Source: Pyrenophora tritici-repentis (lineage: Eukaryota > Ascomycota > Dothideomycetes > Pleosporales > Pleosporaceae). Taken from it: 64,000 nucleotides of DNA. Shown here piece after piece: positions 54,739-64,000 of the stretch. The notes below the pieces were generated by a model. It was not told the DNA's origin, made no database searches, and was given only the letters and a program-made list of their open reading frames with translations. Within the stretch, counting starts at the first letter, position 1; every line of letters starts with the position of its first letter. The position numbers and the translations under genes were made by a program. Where the stretch lies: assembly GCF_003171515.1 (NCBI RefSeq), contig NC_089391.1, positions 2,666,001 to 2,730,000 of the forward strand, given 5' to 3'.

Positions 54739-55963
54739 TTACTTCCCGTCCATATCATCCTCGCCCACACTCCCCTGCTTCACAGGCGGAACATACCCCT
54801 CAGCGAACCAACTCCAAATATTGAGTCCAACCTTACTTCCCTCCAGCACCGGCAACCCTGCATGCCAACTCTCCGCATACCCAGACCCGTCATTCCGCAT
54901 ATTCTCCCAATACACAGCATTTCCCGGAATAGGCTTGAAGATAACGCCCTTGGTGAGATCCTCCTTGCCACTTGCATTACTGCTGTTCGCCGTCGTTGAT
55001 GCAGTACTAGTACGATTCCCATACACACCCTCAACATCGCACTCAATAAACCTACACCACTCATTCCCCACAGGCTTCTCCAACCGCGGGAAATGAGTGC
55101 CACCACCTCTGCACTCGCCAGCGACATAAACCATGAAGCTACTCACGCGGCCGCTAGATTTGGTTGCGGTGCTCCAGTCATAGTGGTATGTGTAGTGGCC
55201 GCCCTGGTTGTAGCGCTGGGCCCAGAGTTTCTCAATGAAGGTGTACGGGCGCCAGCCCTGGAAGGTGCGAGCGCGCTCTTCGATGCATTTTACGGTTTGC
55301 GAGCGTGGGAGGGGCGCTTTTTCCGATTGCCGGATTGAGGGGTTGAGCGATTCGCGGCCAGAGGTCCAGACTGTACTGGGGGTGAAGTGGGGTTCACTAA
55401 AAATAGCTGATGTTAGCTTTGGCTCTTTTGGTTGTTGCTTCCAAATGTAGTGATATTGATGGACGTTCTCTTTTGGGGAGCCGCAAACTTCCATGTTCTT
55501 TCCCTTTTTTCCCCACTGCTCAGCACAACAGACTTCGGAAAAGAAGTTCTTTACTCTTTCCCTCCCCCCGAACAAGATAGACACGACAAAAAACTCACCT
55601 TAGCCTCACAACCTCATATCCCTCCCCTTCACCCAAAAACCCCTCGATATACACCACCAATGGCTCCCGGCTCATCAGATAAACACCCTTGAACTGATGC
55701 CCACCGCACTCGAGTCCTTTCTCTGGAATCACCAAGTTCTCTAATTCAGGACCATTATGGCTATTTTGCCCTGCGCCTGGTCTTGCTGTGTTGTTGTTCT
55801 TTGATGTGCTAGAAGGACTGCTGAGTAGCGAAGATAGCGGAGCGCCGGCGAGGATATAGGCGAGAGCGGCCAGGACGGTATATTGAAATAATGAGGATAT
55901 TGATATTTTGGATAAGGACGACGATGACGCTGATGAAGACGAGGCTGACGACGTGGAATGCAT
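54739..55963 (-). CDS. Membrane-anchored prolyl 4-hydroxylase-like 2OG-Fe(II) oxygenase (340 aa, two exons)
   Basis: Exons 55963-55599 and 55396-54739, joined by an unusually long 202-bp intron. Residues 1-20 are Ser-rich, followed by one hydrophobic anchor (about 22-48, LFQYTVLAALAYILAGAPL). The catalytic domain shows the P4H-alpha pattern: Q-R-Y-N-Q-G-G-H-Y...H193-Y-D195 as iron ligands, GGGTHFPRLE, H300 (ESWHAGLPVLEG) and K310 (SKVGLNIWSW) for 2-oxoglutarate. It is probably an ER or Golgi type II membrane protein facing the lumen. Substrate unknown; fungal members are poorly characterised. Confidence 0.85.
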
Positions 55964-56135
55964 TGCGTATGTGTAAGAGATATGATAAAATGATAAGTGG
56001 TACCGGAACAGAAACGACGGTCGTGGGAGTAAATGTGACTGTGGAAGGTTCTATACTTCGTCGTTTATTGCTGTTTGTTGATTAGGCTGTTCACCGATAT
56101 ACTTTTTGTATGCATGCAAGCTTCTCGAAAACACA

Positions 56136-56162
56136 ACACACACACACACACACACACACACA
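56136..56162. repeat. (CA)n microsatellite
   Basis: Uninterrupted CA dinucleotide run of about 13 units. Confidence 0.92.
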
Positions 56163-56271
56163 AGGCAAAAAAAGACAGACGGTTAAGCCAGAAACCCTGC
56201 GTGGAACAAACGAATATCGACGGCGCCCGAAACCACACAGCAATAGCAGTACCCTGACAGCTACAAAAGAA

Positions 56272-56312
56272 GGGGAGAAAGAGAGAGAGAAAGAAAAAGA
56301 GAGAAAAATATC
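56272..56312. repeat. GA-rich simple-sequence tract
   Basis: Almost pure purine tract built of gaga and gaaa units. Confidence 0.75.
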
Positions 56313-57889
56313 TCAAAGTCAATAAAACCGACACAGAACCCTCTCAAACCCACCCCCAAGAAAGAAATTAAGGGCCCCGGCCCCTCAGTCCAAGACCGCC
56401 CGCCCGCCACGCCAACGCCGAACAAAAAAAAAAGGGACCCTGCGTGTCACATCCGCCTCATAGTATGACGATAGATAACCAAGATTCCCGCCCCCTCCCC
56501 CTTCCAAAATTGCGGGCCCCCCTTTCCACCCCAAAACACGGTCGCGATGCTGCACTGTGCGTCTATCTAGGTACATATCAATATATACTGGCAATACTAC
56601 TGTATAACAAGCCGTACCTATACCTACAGTACACAGCATGTACAAGTATAGAAAAGCTCAAACAGCGGTGTAAACCACACAACACACACACAAGGCAGAA
56701 AAGCTTCCACCACCGGATCCATGCATCCGCAGCCGCAGCAGGCAGGCAGCCATATCCTCTGCTAATTTCCTCCCATGTCTTGGTATGTGGTCCTGGGTTC
56801 CGTCCGCCAACCCACGTCTTTTGGGCTGAGATTACTGTTTTTACCGATTGTTACCCCTGGCTTACATAACCAAACTGCACCGTACCTGGGCTGGGCAGGT
56901 ATACCGCCAGGCCGTGGGCGGCGGGCTCGGGACGGCCGTCGGGCTAAACCGCACCGCTTACCATACATGGCATATGGCACATGGCGCATGCCCATGTGCG
57001 ACCTTTGGGGCTTATTACCGGAAAGAGAAGTGGAGACTGTCGCGGAGAGGGCGGCGCAGCGTAGCTCATGTCCCATCTACGACGGTAGTTTCAGCGTGGT
57101 GGTAAGTGTGGGTTTAGTTTGATGTTGGTTGTGGTAATGCTGCGCAGCTCGTTGCTCATGTGCTGGATTCTCGGGTGCATAAGTGTTCGGAACAACCCCC
57201 TGGTCACATCATATGTCAAGGGGAGTGAGTAGGGGTTAAGAGATCTGGAATGGAGGGGTTAGAGGAGGGTGGGTGACGCACTGTATCGTTTGTTTGGATT
57301 GTCAGTTTCGCACCAGAGCCTCCTCATCCTGGTTCTAGGCTTCATCGGCTTCGCTTTGGCAGATCAACTCAGTCAACGACATCACTCATTTACACTAGAC
57401 CACATATTTAAATATCCATTTCCTTCCATTGACACCTCTAGAAACGCCACCCTAATGATTCAAAAGGTATCAAAAAGGAAAAACAGACAAGCCAACGAAG
57501 CTCAAGTAAATGAGGCTAGGTCATAATCTCATGAATCTCTCTCTTCAATGGAAAAATAATTGGTATCCCCAAATCTAAACATGTTCAAGGAGATACATGC
57601 GCTCACAGAAAGACTCGAGTGAACCAATTTCGTACACTCAACTCTGGGGTGCCGCTTCCACCCTCTCATCCTAGTCACGAATGCAAAAGTCCTCGGTAAT
57701 GAATAATATGCCGTAGCATGTGCAGCTTGAAAACTGCGTATATGTCGCACAAAATCGGTATCGCCTGACACCTTTGGAATGGTGTATCAGATTCCCCTAC
57801 TGGTTCAGCATGGACTGTCTCTCCCTTCTGTGTCTGCGACTTCAGTCTAGTTGATTTTGTGGTGTGCGAACGTGAAGTCGGTTACGTGA

Positions 57890-59328
57890 TTAGTATTTCC
57901 CAGCATTCTCTCGTTCGTGTTGCTCTGCCACCTCGCGTGCGTAAAATTCGACCAGCATGGTCCCATAGGCCTCCATCTCTTCTAGCGGTACTGCAAGGCG
58001 GAAGTCATTTAACAAGAGAAATTGTAATTCCAAATGATTGAGTTCCACCAACGGTAAACCGCCGACCTGTGGTACGTTAGCGGAAGCTATGCCTGATACT
58101 TGATTGCACGAACCTTTGCATATCTCGAGTTTGTGTAAAACACATCGGAGAAGAATTTGCTCGCACATGTGACACCAGCTATGACGAGACGATGAATATT
58201 GAAGCTATCGACAACGAAGAAGTGAGAAAGATTAAGTGCGTCTGTCTCCAGATCCTGTTGAGGTGGAGAAGGCGGTTGGGGACCTTGGCTTGGTGCTTCA
58301 GAGGGCTTGCCCAGAGATCCTGATGGGGGAGGTGTGGCTGCTTGAGCCGAAGTGGACGCTGGCCGCGATGCTTCTGAAGTAGAATTTGCTGACACTGTGC
58401 TTTTCGATTGTTCGACAGACTGTTGGTTAGCCTTGCGAAGACCAGACATTGGGCCTGCATTTACCCTCTCTGTCATTCTGTCGAAGTAGACGAGAAGACT
58501 TAGGAAGACTTCGTACGTGGTAGGGCAATACTTGTGGATCCTGCTGAGATAGCTGAGAATGGAGATGCTGGGGACGTTCTTGCCGTGGAAGGCCAGCACG
58601 CTGGTGGTCTGCTGGCTCAGGCCTGATGTGCCCTCTGGTGGTGGGATCTGGCGGTGTAGGTGGTCGTGTTGGCGATCGTTGGTCGTCGTGATCTTGGTCA
58701 GCAAGCCAGCCACCATCTCAATGATGTCCGACACGGGCATTTCGCTAATCTCGTATTGAGGACCGACATCTGCCGGGTCTCTTCGCTGGCGCCGGGCCAG
58801 CGATCGGGTCTGAGAGAATGGACTGGAGTCGTCGATTGCAAAGCTCTGGATATGCGACAGGCTCTTGACCTTGATACGAGTGGGCGAGGCTGCAGGAGAA
58901 CGCAAAGACTGTGCTGGTGAGGGCTGGAGCGGAGCTGGAACACAGGCCGAGACAGTTCGAGAGTTTGTCAGGGTGCCCGAGGCGGGGTTCGCGTTATCAG
59001 GCTGTGAATGCGGGCGGAAGCGAGGGCTGGGAGGGGTTGGAACTGGGTGCTGGGAAGCGGGAGTGCCCGTGGTGGTGTTGTGGGGGCTGCTGTGTTGCTG
59101 TGATGGCTGGCCTGGTGTTGAGCTCGACTGCGGGGCTCCCGAATCGGCCATGGCAACATCAGAAGGCGGAACTACGACACGCGCATTGGCGCTCGATGTA
59201 GACGATGGCCGCACGGGAGTGTGATGCACGGCAGGCGAATCCTGTGGCGGCTGATGGGTGCTGCCGCCGCCAAACATGTTGGTGTGAAAGTGGTTCCCAC
59301 CGAAGTCGCTCACCAAAAGCGATCCCAT
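57890..59328 (-). CDS. PHO80-like (Pcl/PREG-type) cyclin (463 aa, two exons)
   Basis: Regulatory partner of a Pho85-type cyclin-dependent kinase, typically controlling phosphate, glycogen or polarity functions. Exons 59328-58114 and 58066-57890, joined by a 47-bp GT-AG intron. The cyclin fold starts after a 190-residue Ser/Pro/Thr-rich region: ISEMPVSDIIEMVAGLLTKI, then VPSISILSYLSRIHKYCPTT and EVFLSLLVYFDRM. A low-complexity insertion interrupts it before FNIHRLVIAGVTCASKFFSD, and it closes with SRYAKVGGLPLVELNHLELQ across the splice. The insertion inside the cyclin box is typical of this subfamily. Alternative starts are M41 of the longer frame (59277) or 59397; 59328 (MGSLLVSDFGG) is only my preference. 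Confidence 0.88.
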
Positions 59329-60232
59329 TCCGCAAAAGCAGGGCGCGAAAGAATCTAGAGAGGTAGCGGTGGTGAGTGCGAGGAAGCTGCGACACAACGG
59401 ACGTGTCGGGGGAAGTTGGCGGGGAAGGAGCGTGGGTCGAGAGGGTTTGGTGCGGGTAGGCGGTGTCGGTGTCGGTGTTGGTGCTGCTGTCGGTCGTGTT
59501 GTTGTTGAGGCTTATCGTGGAGAGCCCAAAGTCAGACGCAGCGTAAAAGGGGCGCGTCAAAGCCACATGCGAGCCTGCTCTTGTCTGCCGTAGCCAAAGT
59601 AAATTGAACGGCACGCGTCTGGTCACGATCAAGCTGCTTTCCGCCCAACGATAGCGACCTGGCGTGTTGAGAGTGACGGCGTCTTGTTAGAGAATGGCGT
59701 GGGGAACGAACGGAACGTCACAGACCGGCCACTGGCTCCCAGCGAGACCCTGGCCGTCCTTCACCTGCACAGTCCAGCACGCATGTGACGACACTGTGCA
59801 GCTCGACTCGACTCCTGATTAGCACGCTGCACATCCAACCCCCATTTGCACTCCAATTTTTTCTTCTCGGCCTTAATTCAGTTTCTGAAAAAAAAATCAT
59901 GTTCCCCGCCCACATGGGTTGCGAGTTGCGACGAGCACGAGGGGAGCGCTGCGACGTATGGCAGTGGCTTCATGCTGAAAGTTGATTGGACCGTAGCTAC
60001 GGCCGGCCCCCTCCCACGCTCCCACTCCTATTGCTTGACTGCCCCCCTCTAAATCATGCTAGCCAAACGTGCTATTTAGAGCGGCCCCCATGGGCCACCA
60101 TGTCGGGATCTTCGTCCAAACCCTGCCAGTACATGTCTTCTATTCTCGTAAACCTCGTTCCGGCATCATGGTCATGTCATGTTATCTCAGCCATGGCCTT
60201 GTGTCTATCTACCATCCTTTCTGCGCCCTGTC
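59329..60232. other. Intergenic region upstream of the cyclin gene and downstream of PRE3
   Basis: Likely a long 5' leader and promoter of the cyclin gene. A small perfect 8-bp inverted repeat (ctctaaat/atttagag) lies near 60047-60082. No gene supported. Confidence 0.45.
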
Positions 60233-61116
60233 CTACTGCTTTCCTGGCCCCTCGTAGTTCTGGTCTGGCAAGTACAGATGCCTCTGTGCGCCCTTGCCTG
60301 TAAGCACCACCATGCGAATCACACCGCCTGAGCTGCCGTCCCACTTGATGGCCTCCGAGAGCGCGCCCTTGACGAATTTGATGCCCTCTTCTTCCGTCAT
60401 TCCCTCTTTCCAGTTTGCGTCGCAGTAACCGTAGATGTACGTTGATCCTGAACCGCCAATTGCGTACGACTGCTTGTGTAGCGAACCTCCGAGTGGAATT
60501 GAGTATACCTGGCCGCCGTGTCGGTGGTCCCATCCGGCAATGATGAGTCCAGCGCTGTGTATGTGTCAGTAAAAGTCCATTCCAGGGCACCTGTAGCACT
60601 CACGAGAGCTGGTCCTTGTTGGAGTAGCAGAGCTCTTGGAATATGGCTGCTGCCGTTTGTGTCGTTGGGGGCTCGTCATTGGTGGTGCCGTACATGCCCA
60701 GGTGGTAGTGGACAATGTCTGCTACAGCCTGTGTATCCGCTGCTGACCCAGACCTGCAACACCAGATGGTATCGTGCACTTGTGTGAGCTTGTCTGTGAC
60801 TCGGTTTGCGATGTAGGCTCCAGTTGTGGTTCTGCTGTCGGCAGCTAATATGACACCGTCCTTGAAGTTGATGGCCATGCTATATCTTGTCAGAGGCTGT
60901 GGGGAAGCGATTCGTGATACACAAACATGGATGTTCCTAGGCTATTTCTCTCGTTAGTTATCTGATAACCCATTAGTGTAGACCAAACCTACTTGACCTC
61001 GCCCTTCTTGAGGTGGTTCATATCGACATGGATGCCATCTGAGCAACATGAGCTTCGGACTCTGAGCATGTAGCGGCAAACATACCTTCTCCCAGCATAC
61101 CAGTAGACATCATCAT
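60233..61116 (-). CDS. PRE3: 20S proteasome subunit beta 1 (Pre3), catalytic (229 aa, five exons)
   Basis: Caspase-like (post-acidic) active subunit of the 20S proteasome. Exons 61116-61086, 61038-60993, 60941-60927 (15 nt), 60879-60604 and 60554-60233. Splicing gives a 28-residue propeptide (HLKKGEVNLG) followed by mature Thr29 ([12 protein letters not shown]), the catalytic nucleophile released by cleavage after Gly28. [19 protein letters not shown] and [19 protein letters not shown] are beta-1 signatures, and the C-terminal half has [20 protein letters not shown] and [18 protein letters not shown]. The 15-nt exon carries the propeptide-mature junction. Divergent from BEM46. Confidence 0.96.
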
Positions 61117-61532
61117 TGCGGTTTGAGCTGGTGGGAACTGAAGAGGAGTATATCGGCAAGGTCCGCAATTGAAACGGCGTAAGTGAGCAGATGGGAGGGA
61201 CAGCGGGGTGTGTTGTTGTCGCTGTTGTTGGCGCTGGTGGTGTTAGCAGGCAACCTGAGCTACGCAGCTCCAGGTCTTGGCATTGCACGATTGGCCAGAA
61301 TGATGCGCCGCAGCGTGCGACCCTCACGCCCCCATGCGGTCGCGCATCCGAGTCTCACCTACGCTTCCTGCTTTGTGCCGAAATCCGAATGGTTCCCTTA
61401 TCCATACCTTCACCTACTCCTTCGCCCCCGCCTTCATCTTCACTTAGGCCGCCGCTATTCCCAAGGAGCCGGTCAGCACCTGAGATTACACCTTCGAGAC
61501 GCCCCACCGGTCCTGAAGTACGGCCGAGCAGC
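61117..61532. promoter_or_regulatory. Divergent promoter between PRE3 and BEM46
   Basis: 416 bp between the two starts. I did not find the yeast proteasome element (GGTGGCAAA) in either orientation. In the BEM46 frame the sequence is open upstream to 61191 with another ATG at 61389, but it is Pro/Ser-rich and probably untranslated. Confidence 0.5.
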
Positions 61533-62582
61533 ATGTCCTCGGCATTTGATACTTTCGTGTCCTACCTGCGCATACCATTGCTTGCCTCTTCTGGAGTTGC
61601 AGCTCTGCTCAGTGGTCTTTTATATTTCAAGCAAAAGTACAGTACATGGCTGAGCCGCTGCTGCAGTCTGCTAACCGACCCAGTGAAATCATATATCCAC
61701 GCGCTTTCCCACCAGACGCTCGAACAAACGTACCCAGACCCTCACAATTCGCCATCACCGACTATGAAGAGCTGTTTATCCCGACGCCAGATGGCGAGTC
61801 ACTCAGCGCCTTCTTTATACGCGCCAACAAGCAACATGCGCGCAACGTGACAGTCCTCATGTTCCATGGTAACGCTGGCAACATTGGCTACCGACTTCCC
61901 ATCGCCAAGATACTCGAGAGCGAATTGAGATGTAATGTTCTCATGTTACAATATCGCGGCTATGGTCTATCGTCTGGCAACCCAAACGAAAAAGGTTTGA
62001 TGATTGATGCGCAGACCGGCCTGGATTACATTCGCCAGCGATATGAACTTCGAGACACCAAGGTTGTCGTCTATGGACAAAGTATTGGAGGCGCAGTTGC
62101 AATAGGTCTGGCCGCTCGCAACCAAAAGGAGGGTGATATTGCTGCCATCATCTTGGAGAACACCTTCACATCGATTAAAAAACTCATACCAACGTAAGTT
62201 TCTTGCACATGCTCCAAGACATGACTAACCTCGAGTAGTGCTTTCCCTCCAGCTCGTTTTCTAACCCCGCTTTGCCACCAGATTTGGCCGACTGAAGAGA
62301 CGATTCCCAAAATCACAAGGATACCCATTTTGTTTCTCAGTGGTCTGAAGGATGAGATAATTCCGTGAGTAATAGTCTTGGTTGCGAATTAAGTAATCTG
62401 CCACGCAGCCCCCCATGCTAACTCTTATCACCAGGCCGTCTCACATGACGCGGCTGTTCGATGTCTGCAAAGCGCCCAAAGTATGGAGAGAATTGCCGAA
62501 TGGCAGTCACAACGACACAGTTGCAGAGCCCCGCTACTTCCAATACATCGAGGAATTCCTGACCGAGTACGTGGCTCGTTGA
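61533..62582 (+). CDS. BEM46: Bem46-type alpha/beta hydrolase (295 aa, four exons)
   Basis: Eisosome/ER-associated alpha/beta hydrolase family (ABHD13-like), implicated in polarity in other ascomycetes; substrate unknown. Exons 61533-61636, 61684-62193, 62239-62364 and 62435-62582. One N-terminal membrane anchor (about 12-30, LRIPLLASSGVAALLSGLLY). Then YPRAFPPDARTNVPRPSQF, the oxyanion-region MFHGNAGNIGYRL, QYRGYGLSSGNPNEKG, the nucleophile elbow VYGQSIGGA, the acid D in SGLKDEIIP and the histidine in NGSHNDT, so the catalytic triad is complete. An ATG at 61389 in the same frame would add a 48-residue Pro-rich leader and is less likely. Confidence 0.93.
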
Positions 62583-64000
62583 GAAGTACGAATACTAGTG
62601 GGCGGATATAATTGCCAAGTACGCCAAAGACGCCCTGGACTATGTACCATCTCCGCCCGTGGTCTTGGGTAGTATGAACCAGGGGGGAAGGGGGGAGCCC
62701 GATAGTCGAAAACAAAAGGCCCGAAAGTGGGCGTTCGATAGGTCACCGGACCTTTTGTATTGTTGGACTTGTCCTATTGGTTCACGTTTGGTCGCAGCGA
62801 TATCTGATAGTACGTGGTAAGTAGACAGCATGTCCGAAGCACATGTCACAGGGACGACGTGAGAAGGCTGTCCGCTCCGGAGCTACCGGCGTGTGCTTTT
62901 CAGTCTTTCAGGGACTCGAAACGGGAATATATCTCCTGAAGCCAACAAGTGAAGCGGCGTCCACTCAGAGAGGGCGCCAACACGAGCTCCAACAATGTAG
63001 GCTGTAGCTTGTGTGGCAAAGTGGCACAGTGTAGACCGCCAGGCTTGCGTCGCCCTGCAGCAAGTGCAAATGCACAGATGTCGATGCTACGCATGACTCT
63101 TAAAACTCGACGAGCCGAGCTGTGAAGTGTACTGTACTTGCAAAGCACATCCACCATGCCTGTGAGAACCACGGTTCCGATGACATGTCGGAAGTCGTGT
63201 ATGTCTGTCCAGTTTGCAAGGATCTATGCTTGGCGAACACGTGCAGAGCCCGAGGTGTGGGATGACGACGGATCGCCAGGGGCGACGTACATAAGTACAT
63301 ACATGCACATATTTCCTTGCGCTTGCCGCTTATCGGTAGAAGAGCTTGGTGATGGTGAGAATAAGATGCAGTCTGCAGTATTGGGAGCGATCAGCTTCAC
63401 AGCCCCAATCGCCTCACTATCGAACTGCACGCGACACGTGTGCTCTGGCTGAGGGATGACGGCTCGGCTGCATCAAAGGTATGTAGACTCTATCGGTTGC
63501 GCCGGAGCATCTCCATGAAAGGTCGCGATGTATCCACCTCTTTACACATGTGGAGATCCCCGCAGGGCTCCAGTCTGGCCGCCTGGATACGAGCTCTATC
63601 GTAGTGCCAACGTTTGCGTTCAGGTCTGGGTGCTGATTCGACCAAGAAAATTATCTTGTTGGACCCTGAAGTGGATGCAGCAACGCCACCCGGACAAAAA
63701 GCTCGAGGTTTTTTTCCCATGTCGCTAGGGACCCAGAAAGCCCGCATTCGGCTTCCAAAACATGGGAATGTTAGCCTTGCAGCCCGACGCTGAATTTTAT
63801 GCATTGCTTCTGCGCCAGTGTGGTGCGCTCGGTTTTTGCGCAAAGCAACGATATCGCGCATGGTCCACGTCTAGCAAATGATCTACACACATGTCTATTC
63901 TTGTAACACCATCGTCATTATTTGAATCCTGGCGGACGGGATAGACGCTTCGTTCGCACGCTGCTCGACCGGTGGCGATCATATCCCAGCGGGATCGAGT
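62583..64000. other. Right-end region without supported gene
   Basis: Short open frames on both strands, none with a recognised motif or convincing introns. A minus-strand frame (63861-63490) might be an exon of a gene crossing the window edge, but no feature supports it. Confidence 0.4.

Larger units (their letters stand above)
55964..57889. other. Long intergenic region with simple repeats
   Basis: About 1.9 kb between the oxygenase start and the cyclin stop. Holds a (CA)n run, a GA-rich tract and a C-rich stretch near 56340-56520. Open frames lack motifs. Confidence 0.45.

Noticed and set aside
60047..60082. 8-bp inverted repeat near the cyclin gene promoter
   Set aside because: Too short to support a mobile element, and no target duplication is seen; chance is likely.

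Overview
The window looks like chromosomal DNA of a filamentous ascomycete, most likely a Dothideomycete of the Pleosporales type. This is inferred from short GT-AG introns of about 45-80 bp, compact gene-dense blocks, and recognisable ascomycete orthologues (FCF1, CSI2, GTS1, COX23, ERJ5, IZH3, MRI1, PAN1, PRE3, BEM46). There is no bacterial-style operon and no biosynthetic cluster. I rebuilt most exon structures by reading splice sites, and codon phase closes in every named gene except the CorA-like gene near 34.7 kb.

Layout. 1-3.47 kb is gene-poor, with one small Cys-rich gene found by splicing (449-921) and one weaker candidate. 3.5-9.7 kb holds FCF1 (ribosome biogenesis), a CSI2-like membrane protein and a GTS1-type ArfGAP. 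9.7-18.4 kb is the most unusual part: a 128-bp foldback MITE with an 8-bp target duplication, then a complete 3.1-kb hAT transposon inserted in the basic-region exon of a bZIP transcription-factor gene. 18.4-24 kb has a SWIM zinc-finger protein and a Ser-rich conserved protein. 24-35 kb has a large RING protein, a 2OG-Fe(II) dioxygenase-like protein with a tandemly repeated 3' end, COX23, an FKBP and a seven-exon CorA-like membrane protein. 37-47 kb has a J-domain protein with micro-exons, a small membrane protein, a disordered protein packed 26 bp behind PRA1, ERJ5 and IZH3. 47.9-62.6 kb has MRI1, an 82-aa coiled-coil protein divergent from PAN1, a prolyl 4-hydroxylase-like protein, a PHO80-like cyclin, PRE3 and BEM46. 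62.6-64 kb shows nothing I can call.

Functionally these are mostly unlinked housekeeping genes: membrane traffic and endocytosis (GTS1, PRA1, PAN1), mitochondrial and ER biogenesis (COX23, ERJ5), proteostasis (PRE3, FKBP, J-proteins, RING), methionine salvage (MRI1) and sterol/zinc-type membrane signalling (IZH3). The clearest unusual event is the hAT insertion. It has a perfect 8-bp target duplication, a near-perfect terminal inverted repeat and an unbroken transposase, and removing it with one duplication restores an uninterrupted bZIP basic region. The host start codon is also in frame with the transposase, so a chimeric 1038-aa product is possible.
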